A stretch of DNA of 64,000 nt from Oryzibacter oryziterrae (GCF_021864535.1 NZ_JAKJIC010000019.1:1-64000), one strand, 5' to 3'. Shown: positions 16,434-26,069, counted from the first letter of the stretch. The notes: generated from the letters alone by a model not told the origin. Numbers and translations: made by a program.

Positions 16434-16811
16434 TCAGATGTCCTGCGGGGCCTTGGCCGGGCCATGCCATTCGGTGGCAAGGTCCGACGAATTGAGTGTG
16501 CCGTGGTTGACGCTGGCCGTGCCCGAAGCGTCACCGAGCTGCTTGTCGATGAAGTCGGAGACGATGCGGGCGCCGGTGCGGGCTTTCAGCATAAAGGTGG
16601 TGCCGACCCGTTCGCCGATGGAGCAGGCGGCCGGATTGCGACCGCAGAAACCGCTCACGTCATTGAGCGCTTCCTGGGCGGCGCTTGCAGCTTCGAGAGC
16701 ACCGATGGGTTGTTCGTTGCCGGCGCGGGACTGTCGCGCGGCATCCTGATCAACCGGTATCAGCATGATCACCACCGACAGCCAGAAGGCTGTCCGGATC
16801 AGAAACATCAT
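16434..16811 (-). CDS. DUF5330 domain-containing exported protein
   Basis: I start at the first of two adjacent ATG codons at 16811-16806, giving MMFLIRTAFWLSVVIMLIP, a membrane or signal segment. The mature region holds VSGFCGRNPAACSIGERVG and ARTGARIVSDFI. These match DUF5330, a short Rhizobiales exported family with two conserved cysteines around RNPA. The 125-residue length is usual. Function unknown; an envelope location is inferred from the N-terminal segment. Confidence 0.8.
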   Translation of the reverse strand: MMFLIRTAFWLSVVIMLIPVDQDAARQSRAGNEQPIGALEAASAAQEALNDVSGFCGRNPAACSIGERVGTTFMLKARTGARIVSDFIDKQLGDASGTASVNHGTLNSSDLATEWHGPAKAPQDI

Positions 16812-17351
16812 GGCATCTATCCCTGTCGATATCACCCTCTTTGAGGGCGTCTTGTTGGACTTTCCGCCTCACCCGCACCGGTTATGACCGGCTGGGGCAA
16901 AGGTCGTCGTCGTGATGACAACAGGTGTAGCAATGAGGTTTTAGGATCACATTAGGTGCTTCATTCAAATCGCAACGAGTTTTGAGGCAAATTTGATTCA
17001 AATTTTAGCAAAGATCTACGCAAATTACCGGAAATGGCGGAACTCCGCGCGAATGCAAGCTGTTGCACGAGCCCAAAACCAGCATTCACCCTCGCTTAAC
17101 CCTGAAATCGATCTGTTGTCCGAGACACCCTTCCACCGGCTTTTCCGTTGCCCGCCGGACCATTTCGTCAAGACTCCATAAAGGCGTCCATGGCACCGTT
17201 CATGTCAGATAAGAGAAGCGGACCCGCCGCTCCGAGGTGTCCCGGCAACAGCCGGATCGCAAGCAGGTAAAGCAGGTCAGCCCCATTTTCCCGCCCAGGA
17301 TCCCAAGTCCTGAAAACGGGAAATTGTAATGCGTAGACATGGGGATGCGTT
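16812..17351. other. Intergenic region between DUF5330 and the sensor kinase gene
   Basis: About 540 bp, A+T-rich around 16920-17060. A TTAACCC sequence near 17097 resembles half of a CtrA site, but I see no second half at the right spacing. Short open frames on either strand lack ribosome binding sites. It should contain divergent promoters for the two flanking genes. Confidence 0.4.
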
Positions 17352-19139
17352 TTGCGTAGCCGAGAAATCAGAGGCGCTCTGCAGCGATCGCTCGACCAGT
17401 TCGTGCATGCATCGGCTGCAGACGACAGCGCCGAAGCGCACAAGCATCGTGGCTTCATCGCCGCCCATCTCGCCAGTGGCTTTGCCGCCCTGGCGCTGGT
17501 GCCGCTGAGCCTTGTCTCCAATCTCGGCGTCGCAGGCTTTGCGCCCTCGGCGCTTGCCATTCTCGGTCTTGAAAGTCTCGCCGCTCTCTATGTGTCCCGC
17601 ACCGGTCGCCTCGGTGAAGGCTATCTGCTCTCGTCCATCATCCTGACGGCCCTGGTCTGCTGGGTGGCGCTGCACACCGGCGGCCTCTCCTCCTTTGCCG
17701 TGGTCTGGTTTGCCATCGCGCCGATCGAAGCGGCCATGTCCGGTCGCCGTCGGGTGATCGGCTTTGCCTCGCTCGCCGGGGTGATCGGCTTTGCCATCGT
17801 GGCACTGCTGTCGCTGGCCGGCGTCGGCGCCGGACCGCTCGCCTTCCCCGGCAGCTCGGCCTTCCTCAACACGCTCGCCAGCATGCTCGGCCTTAGCTAC
17901 GCCCTCGGCGTTGCCGTCAGCATCGAAAAGCGCGAACGCATGGCAGCCCGCATGGTCAGCCTGCAGGAGCGCCGCTATCGCCTGCTCGCCGACAGCATGA
18001 GCGATGTCGTCACCTGCCATGGCGTCGATGGCGACGTCACCTTTGTCTCGCCCGCCGCCAAGCGGATGATCGGCGTTCGTCCGTCCGACCTGCAGGGCGA
18101 CGGCCTGTTCCGCCGCGTCAACGTGGCCGACCGGCCCGCCTATCTGACGGCCCTGTCCAATGCCCTGCACGAAGGTGAAGGCCTCGTGCGCTATCGCGTG
18201 CGCCGCGGCGATGATCCGGAAGCCGACGGCTGGCTCTGGGTCGAGTCCTCCATGCGTCGCGCCGACGACAAGAGCGTCGATGGCGCCGCCGTGATCACCG
18301 TGACGCGCGATATCTCCGATCGCAAGGCGCATGAAGACGCGCTTGAGGATCTGGGCCGCCAGGCGGAAGCCGCCTCCTTTGCCAAGACCCGCTTCCTTGC
18401 CAACATGAGCCATGAGCTGCGCACGCCGCTCAACGCCATCATCGGCTTCTCCGACATCCTGGCGCAGGAGCTGTTCGGCAAGTTCGAGTTTGATCGCCAG
18501 CGCGAATACTCCCGTCTGATCAAGGAGTCGGGTGAGCACCTGCTGCAGGTGGTCAACGACATTCTCGACATGTCCAAGATCGAGGCCGGCTCCTTCGACG
18601 TGACGCCCGAACCCTTCGATCTGAAGCCCGTCGTCGAACGCTGCACGCAGTTCGTCGCTCCCCAGGCCGAGAAGGCGCAGATCACCATCGGCGTCGACGT
18701 CGAGCCCAGTCTGCCCGAACTCACCGCCGATCCGCGCGCCTGCCGCCAGATCCTGCTGAACCTGTTGTCCAACGCCATCAAGTTCTCCAATGCCGGCGGT
18801 CAGGTCACCTGCGGCGCTCGCAAGGACGGCCGTCGCATCGTGATCTTCGTCCGCGACCAGGGCATCGGCATTTCCTCGACGGACCTTCCCAAGCTCGGCA
18901 ATCCCTTCGTCCAGGCCGAGTCCGGTTATGACCGGCGGCACGAGGGCTCGGGCCTCGGCCTGTCGGTCGTCAAGGGCCTCGCCGCCCTGCACGGCGGGCA
19001 GATGTCCATCGCTTCCGAACTTGGCAAGGGCACCGAAGTCACCGTGTCCCTGCCGATCACCCCGTCCCGCGAACAGGTCACCCACCTGCCCAAGGTGCAG
19101 AAGCTCGATGAAGGTGTCCGTTTGACGAGGAGGGCCTGA
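17352..19139 (+). CDS. Membrane PAS-domain sensor histidine kinase, DivJ/PleC-like
   Basis: The 595-residue kinase has about six hydrophobic segments between residues 35 and 190 and a PAS domain near 205-330 (YRLLADSMSDVVTCHGVDG). The HisKA box FLANMSHELRTPLNAIIGFS follows, with His354 as phosphorylation site. The ATPase domain has N (LLSNAIKFSNAGG), G1 (DQGIGI) and G2 (GSGLGLSVVKGL) motifs. The H-box resembles that of the DivJ/PleC/PdhS kinases that signal to DivK in the alphaproteobacterial cell cycle. Assignment to a specific one is not possible from the sequence. The TTG start is uncertain. The next gene follows after 4 bp, suggesting an operon. Confidence 0.88.
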   Translation: MRSREIRGALQRSLDQFVHASAADDSAEAHKHRGFIAAHLASGFAALALVPLSLVSNLGVAGFAPSALAILGLESLAALYVSRTGRLGEGYLLSSIILTALVCWVALHTGGLSSFAVVWFAIAPIEAAMSGRRRVIGFASLAGVIGFAIVALLSLAGVGAGPLAFPGSSAFLNTLASMLGLSYALGVAVSIEKRERMAARMVSLQERRYRLLADSMSDVVTCHGVDGDVTFVSPAAKRMIGVRPSDLQGDGLFRRVNVADRPAYLTALSNALHEGEGLVRYRVRRGDDPEADGWLWVESSMRRADDKSVDGAAVITVTRDISDRKAHEDALEDLGRQAEAASFAKTRFLANMSHELRTPLNAIIGFSDILAQELFGKFEFDRQREYSRLIKESGEHLLQVVNDILDMSKIEAGSFDVTPEPFDLKPVVERCTQFVAPQAEKAQITIGVDVEPSLPELTADPRACRQILLNLLSNAIKFSNAGGQVTCGARKDGRRIVIFVRDQGIGISSTDLPKLGNPFVQAESGYDRRHEGSGLGLSVVKGLAALHGGQMSIASELGKGTEVTVSLPITPSREQVTHLPKVQKLDEGVRLTRRA

Positions 19140-19143
19140 GATC

Positions 19144-20079
19144 ATGGCACGCTCCGCAGCCGTTCAGAAGCCCAGCGTCCTCCAGGGCGTCATGCGCCTG
19201 GCTCTCGGGAACCCGATGGCCACGGTCGGCGGCCTGGTCATGGCGACCATGGCCACGGCCATCATCACCAATGCCCTCGCGCTGCAGCGGGGCATGCACC
19301 CGGCGCCGCTCTTCTATGGCACCAGCCCCTTCGCCACGTCGTCCACGCCGCATCCTGCGGCCGCAGACTCGCAGCAGCAGACCCAGACGTCGATCGTGAT
19401 CGGCATCCAGCAGGGGCTGGCCGAGTTCGGCTATTACAAGGGCAGCGTCGACGGCTTGCCCGGTCCGCAGACGTCGCAGGCCATTCTGGCCTTCGAGCGC
19501 GCCTTTGGTCTGGCACCAACGGGCGAAGCCAGCGACCGCGTGCTGTCGGCGATCCGCACGGTCCAGAGCAAGACCTCCGGGGCGACGCAGACACCCGTGG
19601 TCGCCGACCCGATCACCGTCGGTACCGTCTCCAACGTGGCGCCGGTCACCCTCTCCGTCCCGATCCCCTTGCCCAAGCCCGGTTCGGGCGCAGCCCAGCC
19701 ATCCGCCCAGACGGCCGCAGCGCCGCAGGTAGCGACACCGACCGACAACGGTGACAGTGGTTCGATCGCCAACCTGATCGCCGCCACATTGCCTGGTGCC
19801 GATCCGGTTGTCGCCAAGCCGGTGCCGCATGTGAATGCCGTGGCGCCCGTCGCCCTGGCGGACACCGGCGCACCGGCCGCCGACGCCGGGATCACCCGCA
19901 TCCAGCAGTCGCTGGCAGCGCAGGGCTTCGGTCCCCTGGCCGTCACCGGCCAGCTTACCGACGAGACGCGCGACGCAATCCGCCGCTTCCAGACCTATTA
20001 CGGCCTGCCCGCCACCGGCGAAATCAACGAACAGTTCCTGTCGCAGATGGTGAAGGTCGGCGGTCTGCAGGTGCATTGA
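19144..20079 (+). CDS. Membrane-anchored protein with two peptidoglycan-binding domains
   Basis: This 311-residue protein has one membrane segment near residues 24-46. Two PG_binding_1 modules follow: GIQQGLAEFGYYKGSVDGLP and its continuation near 85-135, and RIQQSLAAQGFGPLAVTGQL near 255-305. They are separated by a Pro/Ala/Thr-rich linker of about 110 residues. The topology suggests an inner-membrane anchor reaching to the cell wall. It starts 4 bp after the kinase stop, so it is probably co-transcribed and may link cell-wall state to the kinase; that is inference. Confidence 0.82.
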   Translation: MARSAAVQKPSVLQGVMRLALGNPMATVGGLVMATMATAIITNALALQRGMHPAPLFYGTSPFATSSTPHPAAADSQQQTQTSIVIGIQQGLAEFGYYKGSVDGLPGPQTSQAILAFERAFGLAPTGEASDRVLSAIRTVQSKTSGATQTPVVADPITVGTVSNVAPVTLSVPIPLPKPGSGAAQPSAQTAAAPQVATPTDNGDSGSIANLIAATLPGADPVVAKPVPHVNAVAPVALADTGAPAADAGITRIQQSLAAQGFGPLAVTGQLTDETRDAIRRFQTYYGLPATGEINEQFLSQMVKVGGLQVH

Positions 20080-20127
20080 CCCCCGTCCGGTTTGCCTCAT
20101 GGCCTGCATGCCGCTATGGATGGCGGC

Positions 20128-20481
20128 ATGCAGCGCATCACCTCCGATTTCTTCGTCTCCGCCTATGTTCGCCGTCGCAATGACGGCGGGCGCTTCACGG
20201 CCGTGGTCAAGCGCGGCGCAGCGGAGGCCGGGGCGATCTTCGTCAAGCTTGCAAGGCTCGATCGGACCGCCGATCTCTATGGCCCGGTGCCGCAGATGTT
20301 CCTCGATGAAACCGACCCCGCCGTGCGCGGTGGCCGCGTGTTCGAGCGCCTGATGACGGCCGCCGCGGAGTTCGAGGTGGACGAGCGCCTCTCCCGCGAG
20401 CGGGGCTTCGATCCGGACTGCTGGATCGTTGAGACCGAGGATCCCAGCGGCGACGTACAGCTCGATGTCATCCTGCTGTGA
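20128..20481 (+). CDS. DUF1491 family protein
   Basis: The protein from MQRITSDFFVSAYVRR onward is about 117 residues and matches DUF1491. Its core is TAVVKRGAAEAGAIFVKLAR and the ending RERGFDPDCWIVETEDPSG. I use the ATG at 20128 because the family usually begins with this strand; an ATG at 20116 is possible. It is a small cytoplasmic alphaproteobacterial protein of unknown function. Confidence 0.82.
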   Translation: MQRITSDFFVSAYVRRRNDGGRFTAVVKRGAAEAGAIFVKLARLDRTADLYGPVPQMFLDETDPAVRGGRVFERLMTAAAEFEVDERLSRERGFDPDCWIVETEDPSGDVQLDVILL

Positions 20482-20598
20482 GTGCGCAAACGAGGTCTCG
20501 CGGCCCATGATCCCCTGACGGCTTTTCGCAAAGCGGTTGCTACTGGCGGCACATGAGACTATGTGTCCGCCCGTTTGCAGCATTTGCGGAGTCCCTCG

Positions 20599-22683
20599 AT
20601 GACGACCTCCCAGTCTCCCCGCGCCGAAAAGCGCCCGCTCAGTGTGAGCCACCACGGTGTCGAACTCACCGACAATTACGGCTGGCTGCGCGCCGACAAC
20701 TGGCAGGACGTGATCCGCGAGCCCTCCCTGCTGGCCGCCGACATCCGGGCCTATCTGGAGTCCGAGAACGCCTGGTGCGACGCCTATATGGCCGACACCG
20801 CCGATCTCAGGGACAAGCTGGTCGCCGAGATGCGCGGCCGCATCGTCGAGGATGACAGTTCCGTTCCCCTGCCCGACGGTCCCTATGCCTATGCCTCGCG
20901 CTATCTTGTCGGCGCGCAGTATCCGCGCATCATCCGCACGCTGCGCGACGGTGGGCCGGAGGAAGTCCTGCTGGACGCCGACGCGCTCGCCAAGGGCAAG
21001 CCCTATTTCAGCCTGGGCGGCGCCAACCACAGCCCCGATCACAAGCTGCTGGCCTGGAGCGTCGACGACAAGGGCTCGGAATTTCACACCATCCGCATCC
21101 GCGACCTCGAGACCGACAAGGAACTCGTCGACGAGATCCCCAACACGTCGGGAGAAGTGGCCTGGGCGGCGGATTCCAGGTCCTTCCTCTACACCTGGCT
21201 CAACGACAATCACCGCACCGAGAAGGTGTTCCGCCATGTGATTGGTACCCCGGTGTCCGAGGACACGCTGGTCTACCAGGAAGACGACGCCGGCTTCTTC
21301 AATGGCGTCGGCAAGACCCAGTCGGGCCGCTTCCTGGTCATCGACAGCCATGACCACGAAACCTCGGAAGTGCGCCTCATCGATGCCGCGACGCCCGACG
21401 CCGCCCCGCGCCTCGTCGCCCGCCGTGAAGCGCTCACCGAATACTCGGTGGAAGACGATGGCAACGGTCGCCTGTTCATCCTCACCAATGCCGACGGCGC
21501 CGAGGACTTCAAGATCGTCAGTGCACCGCTGGCCTCGCCCGGTCGCGACAACTGGGTCGACGTGGTGGCACACGAGCCGGGCCGGCTCATCCTGTCCATG
21601 TCGGTGTTCAAGGGCCGCATGGTACGCCTCGAACGCGTCGGCGGCCTGCCGCGCATCGTGATCCGCGAGCTGGTCAGCGGCCTTGAGCACGCGATCTCCT
21701 TCCCGGAGGAGGCCTATTCGCTCGGCCTCAGCGGCTCCTATGAGTTCGACACGTCTTTGATCCGCTTCACCTATTCCTCGCCGACGACGCCGGCGCAGAT
21801 CTACGACTATGACATGGGCAGCCATGAGCGCTTCCTGCGCAAGACGCAGGAGGTCCCCTCGGGCCACGAGCCGTCCGACTATGTCACCCGCCGCATCCAG
21901 GCGCCGGCCGAAGATGGGCAGACCGTACCGGTCACCCTGCTCTATCGCGCCGACACGCCGCTCGACGGCTCGGCGCCCTGCTTCCTCTACGGCTATGGCG
22001 CCTATGGCATTGCCATTCCCGCGTCCTTTTCCACCAAGGTGCTGTCGCTGGTCGATCGCGGCTTCGTCTATGCCATCGCCCATATCCGCGGCGGCAACGA
22101 CAAGGGCTATCGCTGGTACCTCGACGGCAAGCGCGAAAAGAAGACGAACACCTTCAAGGACTTCATCGCTGCCGGTCGGCATCTTGTCGCCGAAGGATAT
22201 ACGTCCGAAGGCCGCATCGTCGCCAACGGCGGTTCGGCCGGCGGCATGCTGATGGGCGCCATCGCCAACATGGCGCCGAGCCTGTGGGGCGCGGTGATCG
22301 CTGTCGTCCCCTTCGTCGACGTGCTCAACACCATGCTGGACGACAGCCTGCCGCTCACCCCGCCCGAATGGCCCGAATGGGGCAATCCGATCGACAGCGT
22401 CGAGGACTTCAAGCGCATCCGCGCTTACAGCCCCTACGACTGCGTCGAGGCCAAGGTCTATCCGCCCATCATGGCGATCGCCGGCCTCACCGACCCGCGC
22501 GTCACCTACTGGGAACCGGCCAAGTGGGTCGCGCGCCTGCGCGAACTCAAGACTGACGACAATCCGCTGGTCATGCACGTGAACATGGAAGCCGGTCACG
22601 GCGGCGCCTCGGGCCGCTTCGACGGCCTCAAGGACTTCGCCCTTGAATATGCCTTCGCCATCAAGGTGATGGGGAAGATGTAA
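20599..22683 (+). CDS. ptrB: Oligopeptidase B (S9A prolyl oligopeptidase family)
   Basis: The 694-residue serine peptidase cleaves short peptides after basic residues in the cytoplasm. An N-terminal beta-propeller (to about residue 410) precedes an alpha/beta-hydrolase domain. That domain has GYGAYG, the nucleophile motif GGSAGGMLMGA, the Asp region GLTDPRVTYWEPAKW and the His region MEAGHGGASGRF. These are the S9 catalytic triad. I start at the ATG at 20599, giving MTTSQSPRAEKRPLSV, because GGAG sits just upstream; the frame opens earlier at 20563. Length is normal for the family. Confidence 0.93.
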   Translation: MTTSQSPRAEKRPLSVSHHGVELTDNYGWLRADNWQDVIREPSLLAADIRAYLESENAWCDAYMADTADLRDKLVAEMRGRIVEDDSSVPLPDGPYAYASRYLVGAQYPRIIRTLRDGGPEEVLLDADALAKGKPYFSLGGANHSPDHKLLAWSVDDKGSEFHTIRIRDLETDKELVDEIPNTSGEVAWAADSRSFLYTWLNDNHRTEKVFRHVIGTPVSEDTLVYQEDDAGFFNGVGKTQSGRFLVIDSHDHETSEVRLIDAATPDAAPRLVARREALTEYSVEDDGNGRLFILTNADGAEDFKIVSAPLASPGRDNWVDVVAHEPGRLILSMSVFKGRMVRLERVGGLPRIVIRELVSGLEHAISFPEEAYSLGLSGSYEFDTSLIRFTYSSPTTPAQIYDYDMGSHERFLRKTQEVPSGHEPSDYVTRRIQAPAEDGQTVPVTLLYRADTPLDGSAPCFLYGYGAYGIAIPASFSTKVLSLVDRGFVYAIAHIRGGNDKGYRWYLDGKREKKTNTFKDFIAAGRHLVAEGYTSEGRIVANGGSAGGMLMGAIANMAPSLWGAVIAVVPFVDVLNTMLDDSLPLTPPEWPEWGNPIDSVEDFKRIRAYSPYDCVEAKVYPPIMAIAGLTDPRVTYWEPAKWVARLRELKTDDNPLVMHVNMEAGHGGASGRFDGLKDFALEYAFAIKVMGKM

Positions 22684-22721
22684 GCAGGCCTCGCCGGAGG
22701 TCGTCTTGCGAAATGACCGAC

Positions 22722-22749
22722 GGGCGAACGAGGTCTCCCACGTTCGCCC
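22722..22749. terminator. Hairpin between convergent genes, possible terminator
   Basis: GGGCGAACG at 22722-22730 pairs perfectly with CGTTCGCCC at 22741-22749 around a 10-base loop. No T-run follows on either strand, so a role in termination is only suggested by its place between two convergent genes. Confidence 0.35.
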
Positions 22750-22837
22750 ATTCGTCCGAGAGCAAGATGCTGCTGTTTGCAGATGGCTGGGACTGCCCGG
22801 CCCGGCGCATGCCGTCATTGCGACGGAAACGCGCCGA

Positions 22838-23362
22838 TCACTGGATATCGACCGTCACAGTCCCCGTGCAACTGCTTGCGTCGCTGGTGGATCCCACCTC
22901 CTGGGCGCTCAACACCACCGTATAGGTCTTGCCTTGGGTGACACTGAACTCCTTCAGCGCGGTCCAGCTTCGGTTTGTCCAGTAATTGCCACCGGTGTCG
23001 TCCTTGGCATCACCCGTGGCAACTCCCCAATAGCGTGCATCGCTGGCAAATGGCGTATCGGCACTCTTGCGGAGCTCAAGATCAATTTCCTTGCGCTCGC
23101 TCGTCTTCCACATCAACTGGCTGCAGAAGCCTCGACCGTTGACCACCGCAAGTCCCGTCTTTTTGGGAAGGAACTTGAAGCTGTATATGGTCTTTGTACT
23201 GGCGTCGATCGGAAGCGCCACCTGAGTGAAACCGCCGAGGTGATGCAAAATGGTGGGGGTCGCCTGCGGTGCGGCACCCTCGCTGTTTGCTCCCGGCTGA
23301 GCCGAGGCATACAGCGGCCACATGATAGAAGAAACGGCAACGACTGTGGGGATCAACTTCAT
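22838..23362 (-). CDS. Secreted hypothetical protein
   Basis: The ATG at 23362 (MKLIPTVVAVSSIMWPLYASA) follows GGAG with seven bases spacing, better than the TTG at 23377. A Sec signal peptide ends near residue 21 (YASA|Q). The mature part, about 150 residues, looks beta-rich and has two Cys (GFCSQLMW, SSCTGTVTVDIQ). The pattern of a solvent-exposed beta-sandwich ending in a strand is shared with other exported proteins in this window, but I see no sequence homology to them. Function unknown. Confidence 0.65.
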   Translation of the reverse strand: MKLIPTVVAVSSIMWPLYASAQPGANSEGAAPQATPTILHHLGGFTQVALPIDASTKTIYSFKFLPKKTGLAVVNGRGFCSQLMWKTSERKEIDLELRKSADTPFASDARYWGVATGDAKDDTGGNYWTNRSWTALKEFSVTQGKTYTVVLSAQEVGSTSDASSCTGTVTVDIQ

Positions 23363-23882
23363 TTCAAACTCCTTCAAAATCTCAAGCTACAACTAAATTG
23401 CAGACCAAATTTTCGTACTGCCTCACGGCGGAAGAATGCATCTTCGGAAACAACGCTCAATCGGTCGTCCATCGATCACACACGCTCCGCTGAGCTACAG
23501 TAGCAAAAATATATTCATAAAGCCACATTCTTCCTCAAAAAAGCAGTTTTCGACACATCGCTGAGGGGTCGGGGATGAGAGGGGCAACTCGACTTGAAGC
23601 AAAAACTGCTTACGGTCTGAAAATCCTGGTGAGTGCCAGCGTTGTGGGGGGCCAATCAAGGCAAGATGTCGTCCGTCTGTCGGTGACGCCTCGGTTCCGA
23701 AGGCAATTGCAGTTCAAACCGCGAATGGCCGAAGTCCACAATATCCCACACGGAAACCCCACATACCCTGGTCCGCCGCGAGATGGCGATCGTCCGTCCG
23801 GCAACAGCACATCTCCCGGATAACAGATCCTTGCAAATTTGCAGTCATCTGCCTATATTCCGCATAAACGCAGGAACACCCG
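23363..23882. other. Intergenic region, no gene recognised
   Basis: About 520 bp between a secreted protein gene (minus) and the Xre-RES operon (plus). It is A+T-rich at 23380-23560. An open frame at 23575-23823 lacks a ribosome binding site and coding-like codon use. It should hold promoters for both neighbours. Confidence 0.4.
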
Positions 23883-24284
23883 ATGTCTGCTCTTGTCCAA
23901 ACCCAGCCCTTACCCTCCTTCGACGGCGTCAGTCCGCGCGATGCCTTGCGTGGCGCCTTCCTGATCTTCGACGCGTGGAAGCTCTCCGGCGAAGATGCGC
24001 GCCTTCTGCTCGGCGCGCCGCCGGAACGAACCTTCTACGCCTGGAAGAAGGGTGAAGCGGCGCGACTGTCGCATGATACGCTGAGGCGCATCGGCTACAT
24101 CGCCGGCATCTTCAAGGCCTTGCAGATCCTCTACACCAATCAGGCGCTCGCCGACGGCTGGCTTACGCGCCCCAACCGCGCCTTTGGCGACCGACCACCG
24201 CTCGACCGTCTGCGCGGTGGCGACGTCACCGACCTGGCCGCCGTCCGCGCCTATCTCGACGCCGCCCGCGCACCCTGGAGCTGA
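23883..24284 (+). CDS. Xre/MbcA/ParS-type antitoxin
   Basis: The 133-residue protein has an N-terminal Xre-like helical region and the C-terminal DUF2384 domain typical of antitoxins to RES toxins. Visible parts are LLGAPPERTFYAWKKGEAARLSHDTLRRIGYIAGIFKAL and then WLTRPNRAFGDRPPLDRLRGG. The last stretch is the usual toxin-contacting segment. It lies 2 bp before the RES gene. It should neutralise the toxin and repress the operon. Confidence 0.9.
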   Translation: MSALVQTQPLPSFDGVSPRDALRGAFLIFDAWKLSGEDARLLLGAPPERTFYAWKKGEAARLSHDTLRRIGYIAGIFKALQILYTNQALADGWLTRPNRAFGDRPPLDRLRGGDVTDLAAVRAYLDAARAPWS

Positions 24285-24286
24285 CG

Positions 24287-24988
24287 GTGCCTGAAACCTT
24301 CGTCGACTGGCCGCGCGCCTATCGCATCATTGCGTCGCGCTATCCCCCCATCGATCTGTTCGAGCGCCTGACGCCCGACCCGGCCGTCTGGGACGCGCTG
24401 ATCGCGCTGGAAATGCTCACCAACCCGCGGGTTCGCGACGAAGCCGGCCAGATCACCCTGGTGCCGGCCGACGAAAGGGTCAGCGGGCCCGGTGCCAGCT
24501 ATGTCATGGCCTCCTTCACCCACCTCAACCCGAAGGGCTCGCGTTTCAGCGACGGCAGCTATGGCGTCTACTATGCCGCCGCCGACTTCGAGACGGCGCT
24601 GCGGGAGACCGTGTTTCACTTCGAAGCCTTTGCCCGCGACAGCGGCGATCCCATCCGCGACGAGGACATGCGCGTGCTGGTCGGCACCGTCGCCAACGCC
24701 TTCGAGGACGCGACCAGCCTCACCGATGCCGAGCAGGCGGCCATCCTTGCGCCGGACAGCTATGGCGCCTCGCAAGCCTATGCCCGAAAGCTTCGTGAGG
24801 CCGGCAGCAATGGCATCCTCTACCCGTCGGTCCGCAATGCCGGCGGCCTTTGCGTCGCCGCCTTCAAGCCGATTGCCGTGGGCATTCCCACGCAGGAGCG
24901 GCATATCCAGTATCATTGGGACGGCCAGCGGGTGACGCGCTATTTCGACTATGCCACCCAAGCTTCGGTGCCCGTTGCCACGCTCTGA
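24287..24988 (+). CDS. RES domain toxin (NAD+-degrading)
   Basis: RES toxins deplete NAD+ by phosphorolysis or hydrolysis. The 233-residue protein has AYRIIASRYPPIDLFE at the start. The central RES signature GSRFSDGSYGVYYAAADFETALRETVFH carries the Arg, Tyr and Glu expected in the active site. The end of the domain has SNGILYPSVRNAGGLCVAAF. It starts with GTG two bases after the antitoxin stop. All core residues seem intact, so the pair is probably functional. Confidence 0.9.
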   Translation: MPETFVDWPRAYRIIASRYPPIDLFERLTPDPAVWDALIALEMLTNPRVRDEAGQITLVPADERVSGPGASYVMASFTHLNPKGSRFSDGSYGVYYAAADFETALRETVFHFEAFARDSGDPIRDEDMRVLVGTVANAFEDATSLTDAEQAAILAPDSYGASQAYARKLREAGSNGILYPSVRNAGGLCVAAFKPIAVGIPTQERHIQYHWDGQRVTRYFDYATQASVPVATL

Positions 24989-25293
24989 CGGCGCACAGCC
25001 TCAGCGGAAAACCTGACAAAAAATCAAGGTATTACACAAATCGGAAGAAGTTCCGATGACAGGTGGCTTCGGGAACGAATTTCTTTAGGATCCTTGTCGG
25101 AACACCAATATTTTCCCCGCGCCCTCATTGCCGATGTCCGGGTTAATGACTATGTTCCGCCATGCAGCGACGGGATGCCGTTTTGGCGTCCCGCGCGATC
25201 CCGATGTGTTGAAACGCACGGCGACGGCTCTCGGTGCCGTGTCTTTCAGCACATCAGGTCCTTTCATTCTCTTTCCTTGACGAGGAGAACACC
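24989..25293. other. Intergenic region upstream of sodB
   Basis: About 305 bp without a gene. It contains a perfect inverted repeat at 25041-25056 (TCGGAA-GAAG-TTCCGA), which could be an operator or small hairpin. The sodB promoter must lie here; I cannot assign -35/-10 boxes with confidence. Confidence 0.4.
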
Positions 25294-25890
25294 ATGGCTT
25301 TCGAACTTCCCGAACTCCCCTATTCCCACGACGCGCTCGGCCCCTACATGAGCCGCGAGACGCTGGAATACCACCACGACAAGCATCACCTTGCCTATGT
25401 CAACAACGGCAACAACCTCCTCAAGGGCACCGAGTGGGAAGCCGCTTCGCTCGAGGACGTGGTGAAGGGCTCGTTCGGCAAGAACGCCGGTCTGTTCAAC
25501 AACGCCGCCCAGCATTACAACCACCTCCTGTTCTGGAAGTGGATGAAGCCCAATGGCGGCGGTGCCATCCCCGGTGAACTCCTCAAGAAGATCAACGAGG
25601 ATCTCGGCGGTCTCGACAAGTTCCGCGCCGACTTCATCCAGGCCGGCCTCACCCAGTTCGGTTCGGGCTGGGCCTGGCTGTCGCTGAAGGACGGCAAGCT
25701 CGTCATCCAGAAGACCCCGAACGGCGAGAATCCGCTGGTGCTCGGCGCCACGCCGCTGCTCGGCGTCGACGTGTGGGAGCATTCCTACTACATCGACTAC
25801 CGCAACCTGCGTCAGAAGTATCTCGAAGCCTTCTTCGACAATCTGGTGAACTGGGACTTCGTGGCTGAGCTCTACGCCAAGGCCGGCTAA
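25294..25890 (+). CDS. sodB: Superoxide dismutase, Fe/Mn family
   Basis: The enzyme converts superoxide to oxygen and peroxide. The 198-residue protein starts at the ATG at 25294 behind GAGGAG. Metal ligands are visible: His27 in EYHHDKHH, His in NNAAQHYNHLLFW, and Asp and His in DVWEHSYYIDY. The Gly/Gln pattern QFGSGWAWL suggests an iron-type enzyme, but metal use cannot be settled by eye. It lacks a signal peptide, so it acts in the cytoplasm. A clear terminator follows. Confidence 0.96.
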   Translation: MAFELPELPYSHDALGPYMSRETLEYHHDKHHLAYVNNGNNLLKGTEWEAASLEDVVKGSFGKNAGLFNNAAQHYNHLLFWKWMKPNGGGAIPGELLKKINEDLGGLDKFRADFIQAGLTQFGSGWAWLSLKDGKLVIQKTPNGENPLVLGATPLLGVDVWEHSYYIDYRNLRQKYLEAFFDNLVNWDFVAELYAKAG

Positions 25891-25913
25891 TCAATAGAAA
25901 TATTTCAATAACA

Positions 25914-25946
25914 AACCTCCGCACCAACTGTGCGGAGGTTTTCTTT
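25914..25946 (+). terminator. Rho-independent terminator of sodB
   Basis: AACCTCCGCAC at 25914-25924 pairs with GTGCGGAGGTT at 25930-25940 around a five-base loop, followed by TTTTCTTT overlapping the stem end. Confidence 0.88.
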
Positions 25947-26069
25947 ATCACTATGCATCAATTCCCAATTGTCATACTTTCTTTCTGCGGGTACCAAACC
26001 GCGCGAAGCATGGAATCATCGGATTCTGCGCATCAATCGTGAAAAATTTTTCTCGGAGCTATTTTCATC

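Noticed and set aside
17096-17104. CtrA binding site upstream of the DivJ/PleC-like kinase
   Set aside because: Only one TTAA half-site is visible; the second half at the expected spacing is absent.
16993-17181. Small plus-strand open frame before the sensor kinase
   Set aside because: No ribosome binding site and no conserved pattern; it lies in an A+T-rich promoter region.
19078-22818. Very long minus-strand open frame (over 1200 codons) opposite the peptidoglycan-binding and oligopeptidase genes
   Set aside because: It lies antisense to clearly recognisable proteins and reads as a low-complexity Gly/Arg/Asp/His shadow, a known by-product of high G+C codon bias.
23575-23823. Small plus-strand open frame between a secreted protein gene and the Xre antitoxin gene
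   Set aside because: No ribosome binding site, irregular codon use and no recognisable protein features.
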